A DNA stretch of 64,000 nucleotides from Cephalotus follicularis. Lineage: Eukaryota > Streptophyta > Magnoliopsida > Oxalidales > Cephalotaceae. Below the pieces are notes generated by a model, which was not told the origin of the DNA, ran no database searches, and saw only the letters and a program-made list of their open reading frames with translations. Below are positions 44,348-56,800 of the stretch, one piece after another (within the stretch, counting starts at the first letter, position 1; the number at the start of each line of letters is the position of its first letter). Where the stretch lies: positions 1 through 64,000 of the forward strand of contig BDDD01002121.1 of the NCBI GenBank assembly GCA_001972305.1, given 5' to 3'. The position numbers and the translations under genes were made by a program.

Positions 44348-45410
44348 AAACAGTCACAGCATCTATAAGGTAATATAGATATATATTATTAATATTAAAA
44401 AAATTTAAAATAATAATAACTTAAATTAATAATGTTTTATTTTATAATTGATCGTATCCGTATATAATGTAATGCACTGTATCTTTTTAAGATTTTTTTT
44501 GAATACATGTGGGTCTCTTGCTTATATACTGTTATGATTAAGAGTAAAATAAATTTGAGTAACTGTTATTTGAGATTTTATGAAATATAGTCTTTTTTTT
44601 ATGTCATCATTTTATAATTTAAAGAGAAATTTTATATACTCTAAAATGGCGTTAGGTTCGGAGTATCTTTCGTAAAAATGTAACATTTTGAAAAATCACA
44701 TGTTAGGGTATCTTATTCTTGGGAATGTCATTCACATGATGTTTGGTTTAACAATGTGGATTTCCAAAAATGTTTTATTCCAGTGTTTAGTTCAACATAA
44801 GAATGTGGTAAGAATCTAAGTAAAAATCTCATAATACATTTATTATATATCATATTATATTACAGTAATTTACTTATAATAAATAATTTATGTAAACACA
44901 CACATATATATATGTGTGTACACTAATTCACATACTAAAAAGAATGGTAGAAGATTAATTTTATTGTTTATTCCCATGAGAATGTTTGATTCTCACCATT
45001 TTTTTGTGAGAATTACATTCCCGTGTTTTATTTTTAAACGATTATGATAAGATTTCTATGAGAATATAACATTCTTGTAAATATTTTAGAAATCTCTAAA
45101 CCAAATTATAATATTTATAAACATTCTTGAAGATGTTATATTTATATGAAAGATGTTCCGAAACAAACATACCATAAAGTTATGTCTTTTCCTGTGAGAG
45201 CGCTTGCCCTATGTCAGCCTTGTACTCAATTCAACCTCCACGTCACCTGACCATAAACTTTTTGAAACATTGATTATTCTATTGAATCTGTTAACAAAGG
45301 ACTGCCAGATATAATGGAGCAATGTGACACTACTCTTGTGAGTAACTTTGTTAGTTCAAATTTGGGATCTCAGGACACCATTTTCTTTTTTTTCTTTTTT
45401 TTTTTTTGGT
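44348..45410. other. 3' flank of wax synthase with a probable AT-rich MITE
   Basis: No gene. 44348-44680 is AT-rich downstream sequence. About 44690-45180 may be a hAT-type MITE: GATGTTTGGTTTAACAATG near the left and GTTCCGAAACAAACATACC near the right are partly inverted. A perfect ACACACACATATATATATGTGTGTG palindrome-like stretch lies in its middle (about 44898-44920). A T-rich tract at 45385-45410 precedes the LINE fragment. Confidence 0.4.
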
Positions 45411-45720
45411 GTGAAGATTGTAGCATGGAATTGTAGAGGAGCTGGTTGCTCGTTTCAAATGTCATGCCATAGATCTATGTATCTCCGATAAAGTGGATGT
45501 TCTTTTCTTATCTGAGACTCGTGTTTCTACCCTTATTATTGAGGGTTTGTCAAGACATTTAGGATTTGATATAGACTTCAAAGACAATTCTCAGGGCTTT
45601 TCTGGTGGATTATGATGTGGAAGACTTCTAGAGCAGATATTCTAGTGATTTCGTCTCATTCATGCTCTTATCCAAGAAGATAGGCATGTTTGTTTATGCT
45701 AACCCATTTCATTATTAGAG
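45411..45720 (+). pseudogene. LINE (L1-type) endonuclease fragment
   Basis: Frames read KIVAWNCRGAG, then CISDKVDVLFLSETRVS and FKDNSQGFSGGLWCG, the N-terminal motifs of the apurinic-type endonuclease of plant L1 LINEs. One frame change lies near 45450. The rest of the endonuclease and all of the RT are missing, so the 3' side is lost, unlike the usual 5' truncation of LINEs. Confidence 0.7.
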
Positions 45721-46175
45721 AAGTTCTTTGGGGGAATGTATAACACTTTGTGTCCGGATGACAAATCTAAGACGCTAATTTTAGTACAACACAATCAATA
45801 AACAATAATCAGACTTATGTAGCATATCAAAAAGTAGGCTAATTTATTACAAATACGTATCAAGCTTATAAAGTTTAACCGTGTTTTTGGCTAACCATTA
45901 TGATATTCATGATTACTTATATATCTATACACTTCATTTCACATATTCTCCTACTGCTTAATCGTGTTTTTGGCAAATCATTACGTGTGAATGTACCTGC
46001 ATCTAAATTGAAGAGCTGCAGATACGCTTTAGTTGTTCAGGTGTTGTGAAGCCTACAATTTGGGAGCTCAACTTTATGTTTTCAATTCTTTTACATTTGG
46101 ACAATGTACATGACATTAACTGTATGTAATTGTTTATATATAGCAGATTGACATGAATCAGCTAGTATGTGTATG

Positions 46176-46228
<53 letters not shown>

Positions 46229-46849
46229 GTGGTTGGATTATTCAGCATGATTGTTATAGCTTTTGCACATTGTATTGGTTTAAGGTTCTTTAAAAAAGTT
46301 TTTATTTTTCTTATATTTTGGATATGCTTAATATTAACACACTAAATTTGGGGGTGTGACATCGGGTATCTATATGTGTTTCATCAAATAGGTTAGTATT
46401 TAATTGTATATAAATAAATTATATTAGACTTGTTTTTGTGATTTTACCAGTAAAATATTGGTGTTGGGTATCAACATTAATACTCGTTAAACACGGGTAA
46501 TTTGGGTACAAGTATTCGCAAAAATATGACTTGTATCCATATGGCAAATACTTAATTAAATGTTTTTTAATAATTGCATTTGGACCTCTTATGTTTTATC
46601 TATTAACTTATCCCATTTCTTTTACAACCTATGTTTATACCCCCTTTCACGTTGTTATCGATTAGTTTCATGCTTAACAATCAGTCATGCATATTTATTT
46701 ATTTCATGTTTATATAATATTTTCCTGTTAATTTATCAGTCACACTTATCTATTTATTTTATATTTATCCAATATTTTCATACTAGTCTATTTATTTCAT
46801 ACTTTACGTTAATTTTATTTCTACCATGAATTTCACATATATATACATA
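45721..46849. other. AT-rich intergenic DNA
   Basis: No gene supported. It contains a long TA microsatellite (46181-46222) and, at about 46349, GGGGGTGTGACA, an isolated match to a gypsy LTR terminus without an identifiable LTR start. Confidence 0.4.
46181..46222. repeat. (TA)n microsatellite
   Basis: About 21 AT units in a row, preceded by GTATGTATGT. Confidence 0.97.
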
Positions 46850-47454
46850 AAGATGACAATGGGGTAGATCAGGGCGGATTTTGCCATCCCCGTCTCCACC
46901 CCACCAAAGAACAGGACGAGAATGGGGCCGGGTTTCCTTTCCCCGTGGCGGGACGGAGGCGGAGACTCCATTTCTTTGGGGGTGGGGCGGGGGTAGGGTA
47001 GGGCCGGTGATGGCAAAATCTGTCTTGATCTAACTCATCGTCATCCCCAACCTCATAGATGTATAAGCTAAATACAATCACATAACTAGTAGTTTCTTTT
47101 AATCCCAAACTGACATATTAATATGCTTAAAGTTTAAGAAAAAAAAGATTATATGTACTTGTTGTACATAAATACATATTACAATAAATCTTGGATATAA
47201 TATTACAATAATATTTTGAGAATTTCATTTATTCATATATCATACATGTGATAAAATATATACGATACAATATATAAAGACGGGGCAAGACGGAGCAGGG
47301 CGGGGAAAATACTTGTTTTGCCCCCTCCCCACCCCTATATGCGGGGCATATTTTTCCTCTCATCTCTACCCTAATCCTTTGACGGACGGGGATTCCCCAC
47401 CCCGTTTGAAGCGGAACAGAGCGGGGGACCGGGGGTGGGGAAAATTGCCATCCC
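46850..47454. mobile_element. Non-autonomous hAT element (605 bp) with G/C-rich subterminal arms
   Basis: It is flanked by a perfect 8-bp duplication TATACATA (46842-46849 and 47455-47462). The ends AAGATGACAATGGGG and GGGGAAAATTGCCATCCC form imperfect inverted repeats of the plant hAT-MITE type (GATGGCAAT). The arms are rich in CGGGGCGGGG/CCCCGCCCC while the centre is AT-rich. There is no coding capacity. Confidence 0.9.
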
Positions 47455-47462
47455 TATACATA

Positions 47463-47520
47463 CATCCCCGCCCCGTTTGAATCAGAGCAGAGAGGGGGAA
47501 GCGGGGGCGGGAAAAATTGC
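47463..47520. repeat. Duplicate of the hAT right end
   Basis: CCCCGCCCCGTTTGAATCAG...GGGGGCGGGAAAAATTGCCA repeats the terminal 60 bp of the element just to the left (CCCCACCCCGTTTGAAGCGG...GGGAAAATTGCCA). It lies outside the 8-bp duplication, so a second related element end lies directly adjacent. Confidence 0.85.
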
Positions 47521-48500
47521 CAATGACGGTATAGTATCATTTTCGATTTTTGTTCTTTTCCATCCACTTACTTTTAGCTATCGTCTACTATATTTTAATT
47601 CTATGCATTAGATCTGCTTGCAAAGACAATAATGACTTCTTATGTATTTCTATCTTAATCTTATGGATAATATTTGAGGGTTTTTTCTTTTAATTCACAA
47701 TATCTATAGTCACAATCAAGCTTTACATAAATTAAAATAACCACCAAAATTTCATGTCTATGTGTCCATCCCGCAGCGTGTACTATTCAGTTGTAGTACA
47801 TTATTTTAAAAAGATACATAGATCACCCTTCTTTTTCCTTGTATACATTTTGTTGAAAGATATTAAAGAAGTTTATGTTTCATCTTTATATTAGAAGAAA
47901 AAAAATATTATTTTACTTTGAATGAGTGATTTATCCGCATAAAATAAATGAGTTTTGTTATTGTCTCTGTGTTTCAAATTAATGACTGTTTGTTTGGTTT
48001 TGTGTTTATTTTTTATATAATCTAAATGATATTTTCAAAATAATTATGCTTCATGTTTATTTTAATTCTGAGGTTTAATTGGAGTTTGGTATATGGAATT
48101 GAGTTCAAAATCGGTCTAGAATGGATATATAGTTGGGTATTTTACCTTATTAATAAATAATTGAATAATATGATTATTTAATGGGTATGATGTGTTAGGA
48201 CAGAATAAGTTTGAAAAATATGTATAAAAAGAGGGTATTTTATTGTGTTCGGGTTGGAGAAGTAGGCCGATTTTCTGAGTTTATTTTCAAATTAGCATAA
48301 TTTTGGAAACTTTTTTTTTTCTATATACCATGGTTCCCAAACTTATTCTCAAGCTATCACTCCGAAGCAAAAACCGCTATAGTTGTTTATTAACATTTTG
48401 TACCGAACACGCAGAATTTAAAATCAACCTCGGCGATATATATTTGTTCATAAACCGCTATACAATTGTAATGCTCGGAAATACCATCCAATGTATTATT
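47521..48500. other. AT-rich intergenic DNA
   Basis: I see no gene, RNA or element ends that can be supported. The left limit of the long LTR that follows may lie inside this stretch. Confidence 0.4.
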
Positions 48501-48557
48501 ATAATTCTCGTTGTAAATGAATCATGAATTAATGAAAAGATGAATTTTTCCAACTCG

Positions 48558-51012
48558 TGATATTAAATTGAGTAAAGAATGTTAAGAATGATGTATTGAA
48601 TTTGAAATATTGAAATGGCCTAAAGTGACGACGCTATGAAGCAAAGCGACGACGCCCAGAAACAAAATATGACTTTAAGGAATTGCCTTAAGCGTCGACG
48701 CCATGGAATAGCGACGACGTCAGGAAAGTAACACGCGCATAGGGCACCTTGCCTTAAAGCGTCGACGCCAATGGTGAAACCGTTGACATACAAAGTTGAA
48801 ACACTGTCAAGAAAACGCGTTGAGGGCAGGTGAAGGCCACTGTTCGGATGCCTTATCATGCCAGAGATAACGTGTTAGACATGGCGCCATGATTCCCGTC
48901 CTGCACTGTCATAAAAGAATAGAGAGGAGGACACATGTGTGTCATGCGGCAGGTGAGAAGGGAGAGAAAGAGGCAGGTGGCGTGTTGTATGCGGGAGGGA
49001 AGGAAAGAGAGAGAAAACGCCATTAAAATCGCCTCTCTCATCTTCTCCAAACCGGACCTGGAAATAAAAGAGAAGAGAAAGAAAAAAAATAGAGAGAAAT
49101 AGAGAGAAAACAGAAGAGAAACGGGAAAAGAGGGGAAGAGAGAAAGAGAACCACATTCTCCATTGTTGGACTAGTATAAAAGCTTGAAAGCTTGGAAGTT
49201 GGAAGCTCGAACTTGGAGCTACTGTGCAGAACCTGGGAGCTCAAAAGCTACTGGTCGGTGAGCTTAAGGAGGTATACCACAATTCCTAACTTGGAATCTG
49301 AGGTAGAGATTATATACATGTAATTTTGAGTTTAAAAATAGTAAATGATCATTGATGAAATGTACGGTTATTATGGATTGTAGAGTGTATGATTGATGAT
49401 ATGGTTGCTATAAATAGTTAACCTATCATGCATGCTGTTTTGGAGTGATATTGGATTGAATTGCATGTATGATTTGGCTTGATTTCCACTGGTATTGAGA
49501 CATGTTGTAGAAGACGATGTTCTGGTCTTCTTTAACCGTCGACGCTTAAAGGAAAAGCGTCGACGCTATGGACTGTTATAAGGGAACTAGACGCTTGGTT
49601 CCACTAAACAGTCGACGCTTAAAGTAAAAGCGTCGACGCCTTGGATTGTTAAGCAAGGGAAAGAACGTTGGAAGCGTTGACGCGTAAGGTTCTTACCTTA
49701 AAGCGTCGACGCCAAGAGTGAAGTGCTGACGCTTAAGGGTCCATGCCTTGAGCGTCGACGCCAAGGAGACAACATATTGACGTGTGAAACTTCTGGTTAA
49801 CGCGCTGACGCTAAGGGTTAAAGCGCCGACGCTTAAGGGACATAAGCATCGACGTCAAGAGTAAACAGTGACGCTTAAGTGACTGATATGGGCGTTGACA
49901 TCTAGATGGTACACGTTGACGCGAAAAGAGTCTGTTTGCATTTTGAGCATATGTTTGCTTGCATAATTGTTATGAATTGGATTGATGATTGAATTGTTGA
50001 TTAATTCTAAAATGTTTTATCATTTTGGAAAATGCATACATGATTTTATAATAAATCATTATTTTACACGAAAATGTATATTTTCGAAGGATTGAAATGT
50101 GATTTCAAAGATTGAATATTATTTTAAAGAGACTGATTACATTTTGAACAAATGTATTGTTTTCAAGTATTTTATATAAATTACTTGAAAACGGATTTAT
50201 TTTGGGGATTGATTGCTGGATTGTGTTTGAGACTGATGCCGTGTTAGCCGCGTGAGGAAGTTGTCATTGATGGCTAAAGGCGGGATGGACTCTAGGCGCC
50301 AGGAGATGACGAGGGTCACCCACACGCTTGGTTACTTAGTCGTCGTGCAAGTAACATTGGATTGATTGACTGAACCTGCTTCAAATAGTCCAGGAGACGG
50401 GACTGAAGTAGGAGTACAACATCGGGGTCAGGAGATGGCGACGCGCTTCGTACGAATTGATTGATTGCCCCTTTGTGACATGACTGATGGATTATATGGT
50501 CGTAGCCACTTGGCATGGTTGCTTACCTATTGGCAGATACATATTTGTATTGATATATATTATGAATTGCATCATAATGCATTCATTGCATGACGTTTAT
50601 TATCATTGACCCCAAAGCGCATTTATATTTTTCCTACTTAGCCTGTGGATTCGGCTAACCCTATCAATTTCAGATTGATGTAGTGGACCGACATCGTTGA
50701 GCATGGGGAAACGAAAAAGAGTTTAAGTTGTATTTTCTTTTTAGAAGTGTTAAATGGATTAATGTATTGACTGATTTAGTTCATGCTCCCTTTTGAGGGC
50801 AATTAACATTGATGGTATTGTATTGATGATAAACATTTTGGAAACATGGAGTATGTGATGCATGTTACGTATTTAAATTCAGCTTATGTTTTATGCTTCC
50901 GCAATGATTATATATGAATTGGAAAGTTTTAAATTTTTCGTACTTTCTTATAAGCTGAATATATGTTGATTGCATTGACCTCCGGGTCGGATTGTGGAAA
51001 TGGGGTGTGACA
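48558..51012 (+). mobile_element. Long gypsy-type LTR, right end clear, left end uncertain
   Basis: It ends GGAAATGGGGTGTGACA at 51012, followed by ATAAT. A TATA box (AGTATAAAAGC) lies at about 49173. Near the 3' end, CTACTTAGCCTGTGGATTCGGCTAACCC (broken here only by spacing) matches the landmark in the solo LTR at 18945-21638. A region with GCCAGGAGATGACGAGGGTC (about 50300) and GGTCAGGAGATGGCGA is also typical of these LTRs. GCGTCGACGC palindromes crowd 48690-49930. No matching TG start with an ATAAT duplication could be chosen with confidence; one candidate is TGAATAATATG at about 48162. No gag-pol is adjacent, so it is probably solo or truncated. Confidence 0.7.
48690..49930. repeat. GCGTCGACGC palindrome clusters in the LTR
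   Basis: AGCGTCGACGCC or close variants occur at about 48691, 48758, 49535, 49557, 49612, 49630, 49700 and 49751, with further GCGTTGACGC, GCGCCGACGC and GTTGACGC variants to 49925. They lie on both sides of the TATA box. Several are joined as facing pairs (CGTCGACGCTTAAAG...AAAGCGTCGACGC). Confidence 0.9.
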
Positions 51013-51297
51013 ATAATTTTTATTAAAAATACATACAAAGGTTTATGAACAACTATTTTTTTTAAATTGAATTATATTTGTATTGTGGTGCAATATACAT
51101 TTAAAAAAAATTGAAATAGATTTCTATTTTGATTAATTATATTGATTAATTAATATTATGGATGGTTGATTCACTCTTTTTTTCACGTAATTAAATTTAA
51201 ATTCATGCAAAACATCATAAATATAATGTATATATACCACGAATGATTAGCATACATATAAAAATATAACAATAATATTAAAAGGTAATATAATTCA
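51013..51297. other. Terminal noncoding part of the Mutator-like element
   Basis: AT-rich sequence between the LTR end and the stop of the plant-mobile-domain gene, with no gene. The end of the Mutator-like element must be here or to the left, but inverted ends could not be matched with the right side. Confidence 0.35.
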
Positions 51298-52912
51298 TTA
51301 ATTACAATTATGCAAGATAAATCTATCTATTTCTCCTCCTAATGGATCTAGGTGCACTACTAGGTTCGGTTTCGTTATCGTGTCTACTAGTCGAAGGTCG
51401 GCGGGCTCAGGAGGCACGATCTGCAAACGGGTGATCGACCGATACCAGTCCATATACTCATATGCAGGCACGTCATTCCTATCAAAACGTCATTGATTCC
51501 ACGTGTTGATGTGCTGCTCGTGTATCTCGGTCCATATCGTCTTGTGGCAACCTCTCCTTTCGATGGCATGAAGCCTAATTTTTGTGTCGCACGACTCTTG
51601 GATATGCTGGCCTAACCCAAACTAGTGGGCAACACGATCTGGATAGTGCCACTCTACAAATGCGAAGCAAACAAGTGTAATACGAGACCGATATATGTTA
51701 GTCGCGTATGCAAATAGTAGATATGTTCTATAAACGGGTGCCTGAATAAGGTGTCCAAATGACCTGTGACCAATTTTGAAATGGACAAACAAACAAATTA
51801 GACAATATAAACAATTATCCCGATTTCATTTGTATAAACCATAATAAACTTACATGTTCCTCAGTCATCTCATCAAACTCTCGTCGATAATGCCTAAGTG
51901 TTCTGCAATTATCACGATCCGGATCAAGTCTCTAAACAACCAAAGAAGCTCCAAGCAGAGGGTAAATATCACCACCTAATATAGGAGCCTCTATATCGAA
52001 GCTGTGAACATGAAATGGGCGTCCAATAGAAAATCGCTCCCACCACCACAACTGTTGAAGAAAAAATATTAGTAAGTGTTGAAACAAAACTTTTAATTGA
52101 CTTAATTTGAGTTTTTTTTTTTCTAATTTATTTACCTGCAGCAGCAAAAAGTTACCGTCTATTTGTGACACTCCGCTATGACAAGCTTTGCAAAGTGATC
52201 GGTACAACCATGCGAGTATCCCACTGCCCCAACTGTAAGTATCGACAAGGGCCAGATTCGCCAACAAGAGCAAGAACATAAGTGACTCTGTATCACCTGA
52301 GCCATCCAGAAAGACGATGCTACCAAGTAGACATAGGATGTATGCCCGTGCATACTACACTAGTACGAGAGGATCGTGGACAGTGTGAGGTAGAAGCTAA
52401 GTGAAATGTCTGCGAAGTCATGGCAACCTCAAGGATGTCCCAGAAATAGCACTACGCTCGGATAGAAGCTCAGGTTGAAGACCAAGTAGACCCTCACATA
52501 TGTCATCCCATGACTGCGATGTAGAAATGGACCCCGTGACAACATGACTATCAATCTGAAATCCCTGTAATGCAGCCACATCCTGAAGAGTGCCAATCAT
52601 CTCACCAACGACCATATGAAAAGTATGTGTGTCCTGCCTCCATCTCTCGACCAGTGCAATAATCAATGCATAGTCGAGTGGCATGTGTCCTATTTGGGCT
52701 ATCCCAAGAAAACCTGTTTGGTGAATAATAGGACGCAGTACATCATGTAATGCCCATGGCATATGGTGACGACAATACAATGTTTTCGTCTCAGTCCCCT
52801 TCCATAGGTCCTCTGATCGATGGCTATCCTACAGTATTAGGACCTAAGTTCCAGGATGTACCCCAAATCCAGCTCTACCGCGAGTCTGTGAACCATCCTT
52901 AGTACGAGCCAT
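51298..52912 (-). pseudogene. Plant mobile domain (PMD) gene of a Mutator-like element
   Basis: The start is ATG 52912 (MARTKDGSQTRGR). The frame has two early stops, then LRPIIHQTGFLGIAQIG, DYALIIALVERWRQDTHTFH, VGEMIGTLQDVAALQGF, VTGSISTSQSWDDICEGLLG and YSWGSGILAWLYRSLCKAC. After an intron-like gap come LWWWERFSIGRPF, the lower-conserved tail VPAYEYMDWYRSITR, and the stop at 51298-51300. This is the PMD (PF10536) found in MAIN/MAIL1 proteins and in transposons. In host proteins it helps silence transposons; in elements its role is unknown. It sits just downstream of, and in the same direction as, the transposase, so the two were likely carried together. Confidence 0.8.
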
Positions 52913-53822
52913 CTGATGAACCAATAATTAATATGTATTAAAAAGTAGACATCTTAAATACATAAAACATTATATTTTATTTTATTAACATAAATATTTT
53001 ACATTATAGGATAACAAAATGGAAAAGACAAACAAAATCAATGGGATAAAAAAAACTCCTTAAGTATATAACACATGATATTTAATTTCATTAACATAAA
53101 TATTTTACATTACTCGATAATAAAGTAGAAAAAGACAAATATAGTGATTCCTATTCGGGCACGACCTCCGATTGTGTTATAAATTGTGGCAAAGACTACA
53201 TGTCTATTGTGCCCACTCACCCTTCCTAGCATCCATCTCATTGTGAAAACAGGTAGATTGAGGTATGCCTTTCTTGTTTCTCCTCAACGTCAGATTCGAA
53301 ACTGTTATTTATAATTATTTATTATAAATTACAAGTTTGGGCCTAATATTATGTTAAGCTCATATTACTGTGAAGACCTAACACTAGCCTATATAAATAG
53401 TGGAATTATCTCAATACAAGTAGAAGAGATTATTATCCGATTTCATGGTATCAAAGACACACCATGTTAAGAAACCCTAGCAGCAAAAAAAAAACCTAAT
53501 ATGTGTGTACTGTTCATTACGAACACTGTTCATGTGAACAGTACCCACAAATCTGTGATTCTAAGTCATTTGTTTTTTGGTTCGTTTAAGGTATTTCGTA
53601 TTTGTTTGGTGAAAGAATAATTGTCTTAGATGTTGTGAAGTGATTTAATGTGATTTGTGTTCGTTTTACGATCTGGTTGAGTAGTTTCATTATATGTTGT
53701 GGTGTTTTTAATATCAATCAGATCTATCTTATGCATTTGTGGTGATTTAGTGCGGGGAATCTGATCTGTGTTCGTAGTTGTAATTTAGGTTAATTGTAGT
53801 TGTGTTATCTGAGTGATTAGTT

Positions 53823-56800
53823 ATGTCTGGTTCAAGTTCGACTGGTATTATTACGACTACTTTACAGAGTAACTTTTCTAGCCTTCATGGTATGGCTGGG
53901 TTACATACCACTTTGATAAAGCTCGATGGACCAAATTACTCAACTTGGTCTTGTGCGGTGTCTACATACATTGAAGCCAATCGACAATTGAGTTGGCTTA
54001 CGTCTGATCAACCGACTGATAATAAGGTTTTGGGCGAGTGAAAAGCAACATATGCTGCTCTAAGAACTCTCTTATGGGGGTGTATGGCTGAGTCTATCCG
54101 TCAACTGTTCATTACTTATGATACTGCCAAAGCTGTTTGGGACAAGTGTGCTTTACTCTATTCTGGCCACAAAAATACGAGTCGGGTATGTGATACTTGG
54201 TTATCTCTGTTTGAAATTAGTAAAGGAGATTATGGTATTGCTGATTATTATGCCAGGTTCTCATCTACCTATCAACGTCTTCAGTCATATTTAACCTCGC
54301 ACCTGATATGTTTGCTTTTGTATCATCTGTTTCTTTTGTGTCTGTGCCTAGTAGTGTGCAGGAAGCTTTGGCTCATCCAGGTTGGACCTGTGCAATGAAG
54401 GATGAAATGAATGCATTACGTGTTAATAACACTTGTGATCTTGTATCTTTACCACCTGGCAAGCAATTGGTTGGGTGTCGTTGGGTCTTTGTTGTGACAT
54501 CCGTGTCCTTGTACGGTCTGTGTCTGTGAGCCTACGAGGCTTCTGTCTGTCTGTTAATCTGTTTTCTGGCATTCATGATATGCATAATGACATTATTTAA
54601 ATTTTTACGATTTTATTCTGATGGTTTTCTGCATAAGAAATTGATTTTTCTTTTCTGTAAATTAAATAATGTTTTTCTGAAATGACTGCTGATTCGGAAA
54701 AATAGCCCAAGTGGTATGTCCTAAACATCCAATTTCTGTCCGTAACGGTTAAATTCTGGACGAAACCCAGTCCGTTTTGAGTTGAATATATAAGGGAAAT
54801 GCAAATTTTTTTGGCAATTTTTGCCATTTTTCTCTCTCTCTCTCTCTCTCCTCTCTCCTGTCTCTCTCTCCGCCGATGCCTTCTGCCGCCGGCGTCAGTG
54901 CCGATCTGACGCCGGCAAGGGTACCAACGGGACCGCCATCACCTCCCGAGCACGCCGAGCCCCTCCCCCGCACCGGCAACCACGCCGTTTGCGCGCCGTG
55001 AGCTCTTCTCTCTCTCCGGCTGTTTTCCTTCGTTCCGGCGTCTCCAGTGGTCGTCACGGCAAGGCGAGCCCAGATTCGGACTCCTGGCGTCGCGACCGTT
55101 CGAACGGTACCGGCCTCGACCCGTGACGACGTTGGCATCGTAAATCGCCGACGAAGGCAGCCGCGGTCAACGCGGCCGTTCCGGCCAAACGCGGCGGCGC
55201 CAGAATGAACTTAAATTGCTTATATGACTCGAATTGGATAACCTGGACGACCACTTGGACTAGCTTTAATGATTTTGGACTTACTTTAATGTTTTCGAAA
55301 GGATGTTTAAGATGAACGTTTAAAGGATGTTTTTAATAATCTGATTTCTGTTTCTGTCGATCGGATTGATCGGTTATGGTTTTCTGACATCTGCACGCAT
55401 TTCATTGCATTAACGCATTGCACGACATTGTGCATGTTTGAGTCTGATAGTCTGTTGTCTGTCTGTCTGTCTGTCTGTTGGCAGATGATCCTGCCTTTGA
55501 GGTCGGCCATGGAGACGACCAGTCGAGGGACTTGCTCGTTTGTACTATGAGTGGAACGCCTTTCTTAAACCTTTTTACTATGAGGTTTTCTTTAATGGTT
55601 TGAATGTTGAACGTTTTACTTATTGATTTCTGAATCTGTTTCTGTTCTGAAATCTGTTTAAGTTTTAATGTCTGAAACTTTCATTTACTGTTTTTCAAAT
55701 GCTCGCACGGTTATAGTCATACTATGACACTATTTTCTGCTATATCTGTATACGATGAGGAAAATGATTCCTCTATCTGTTTAAAACTGTTTTAAATCTG
55801 TTTTGATGACTCGGATGAGTCTCTGTTTTCTGTATTCTGAAATCTGAGCTCTGTTTTCTGAAATCTGTTAAATATGTTTAGATGCATGGTGATCTCGGTA
55901 TTGTATTATATATATGTATCTGATGCCCATGAGAGGCTTGTCTACACGTGTATGACTTTCTGCTGATGCTTGGACACGACGGTGTCCTTGCCACTATTTC
56001 TGCTGGACGTTCGGCCCGACGGGGCCCAGACGTCAACCTTACTTAGTAGACCCATGGCATCTCTATATATTTATTTCTGTTTAAAACTCTGTTACTATTA
56101 TATGTATGAAAAATCTGAGGATTTAATTCTGTTTGAAAGAAATGATCTGGTTTTTCTGCTGTTTTTCGGGAAAACTTTGGTTTTATAATCGATTTTAGAT
56201 TTATATTCTGTTTAAGTTGTTTTTGATCTGTTTTATAAGTAAGAGTTTAGACTTTATTTCTGTTTCTGGAACTTCTGTTTAAGTTTATTTTATACTTTTG
56301 TTATATCTTTTCTGCAAAGATATTTATATGCGAGCAAAACTCTGCAGAGTCTTTTGTTCTATCTCACTAGTCCTGTGGACTAACCCTCTCCTCTGTTTTC
56401 TGTTTTTAGTTCTGACAGGTTAGTCTGCTGCGCTCTGTCAGCTGGAGTCTGTCTGTCTGCTGAGGTGAGACCACATAAAAGGGCATGCTACCAGAGTCAA
56501 CATATGTATAGCATCACTGCATAAGTATTTAAATTTCTGCATTTCATATGTTTTTATATAACTGTGTTGGTTTTGTTTAAGAAGGGTTGAACCCCATTCA
56601 GGTTTTTAAGTTTTGTTAATATGGTTGAGGCAGAGCCCAATCGTTTCTTGTTTTCTGTTTATATTACGATCTGCTGAGGGCTGAGCCCATTACAAATTGT
56701 TTCCTCCTTCGGGAGTGTGATTTTATAAATTGTGTTTTTCTTTACAGGGGGCATAGTCCTATAAACGAATAATACATGCCCGATTTTCGTAAAATTTTAA

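Noticed and set aside
46349..46359. GGGGGTGTGACA as the end of another gypsy LTR
   Set aside because: No TATA box, LTR start or target duplication could be linked to it.
48856..49244. Ser/Leu/Phe-rich minus-strand frames
   Set aside because: They are antisense to GA-rich LTR leader sequence. Composition artefact.
54749..55138. Open frames in a GC-rich island
   Set aside because: They lie inside the solo LTR leader. Composition explains the lack of stops.
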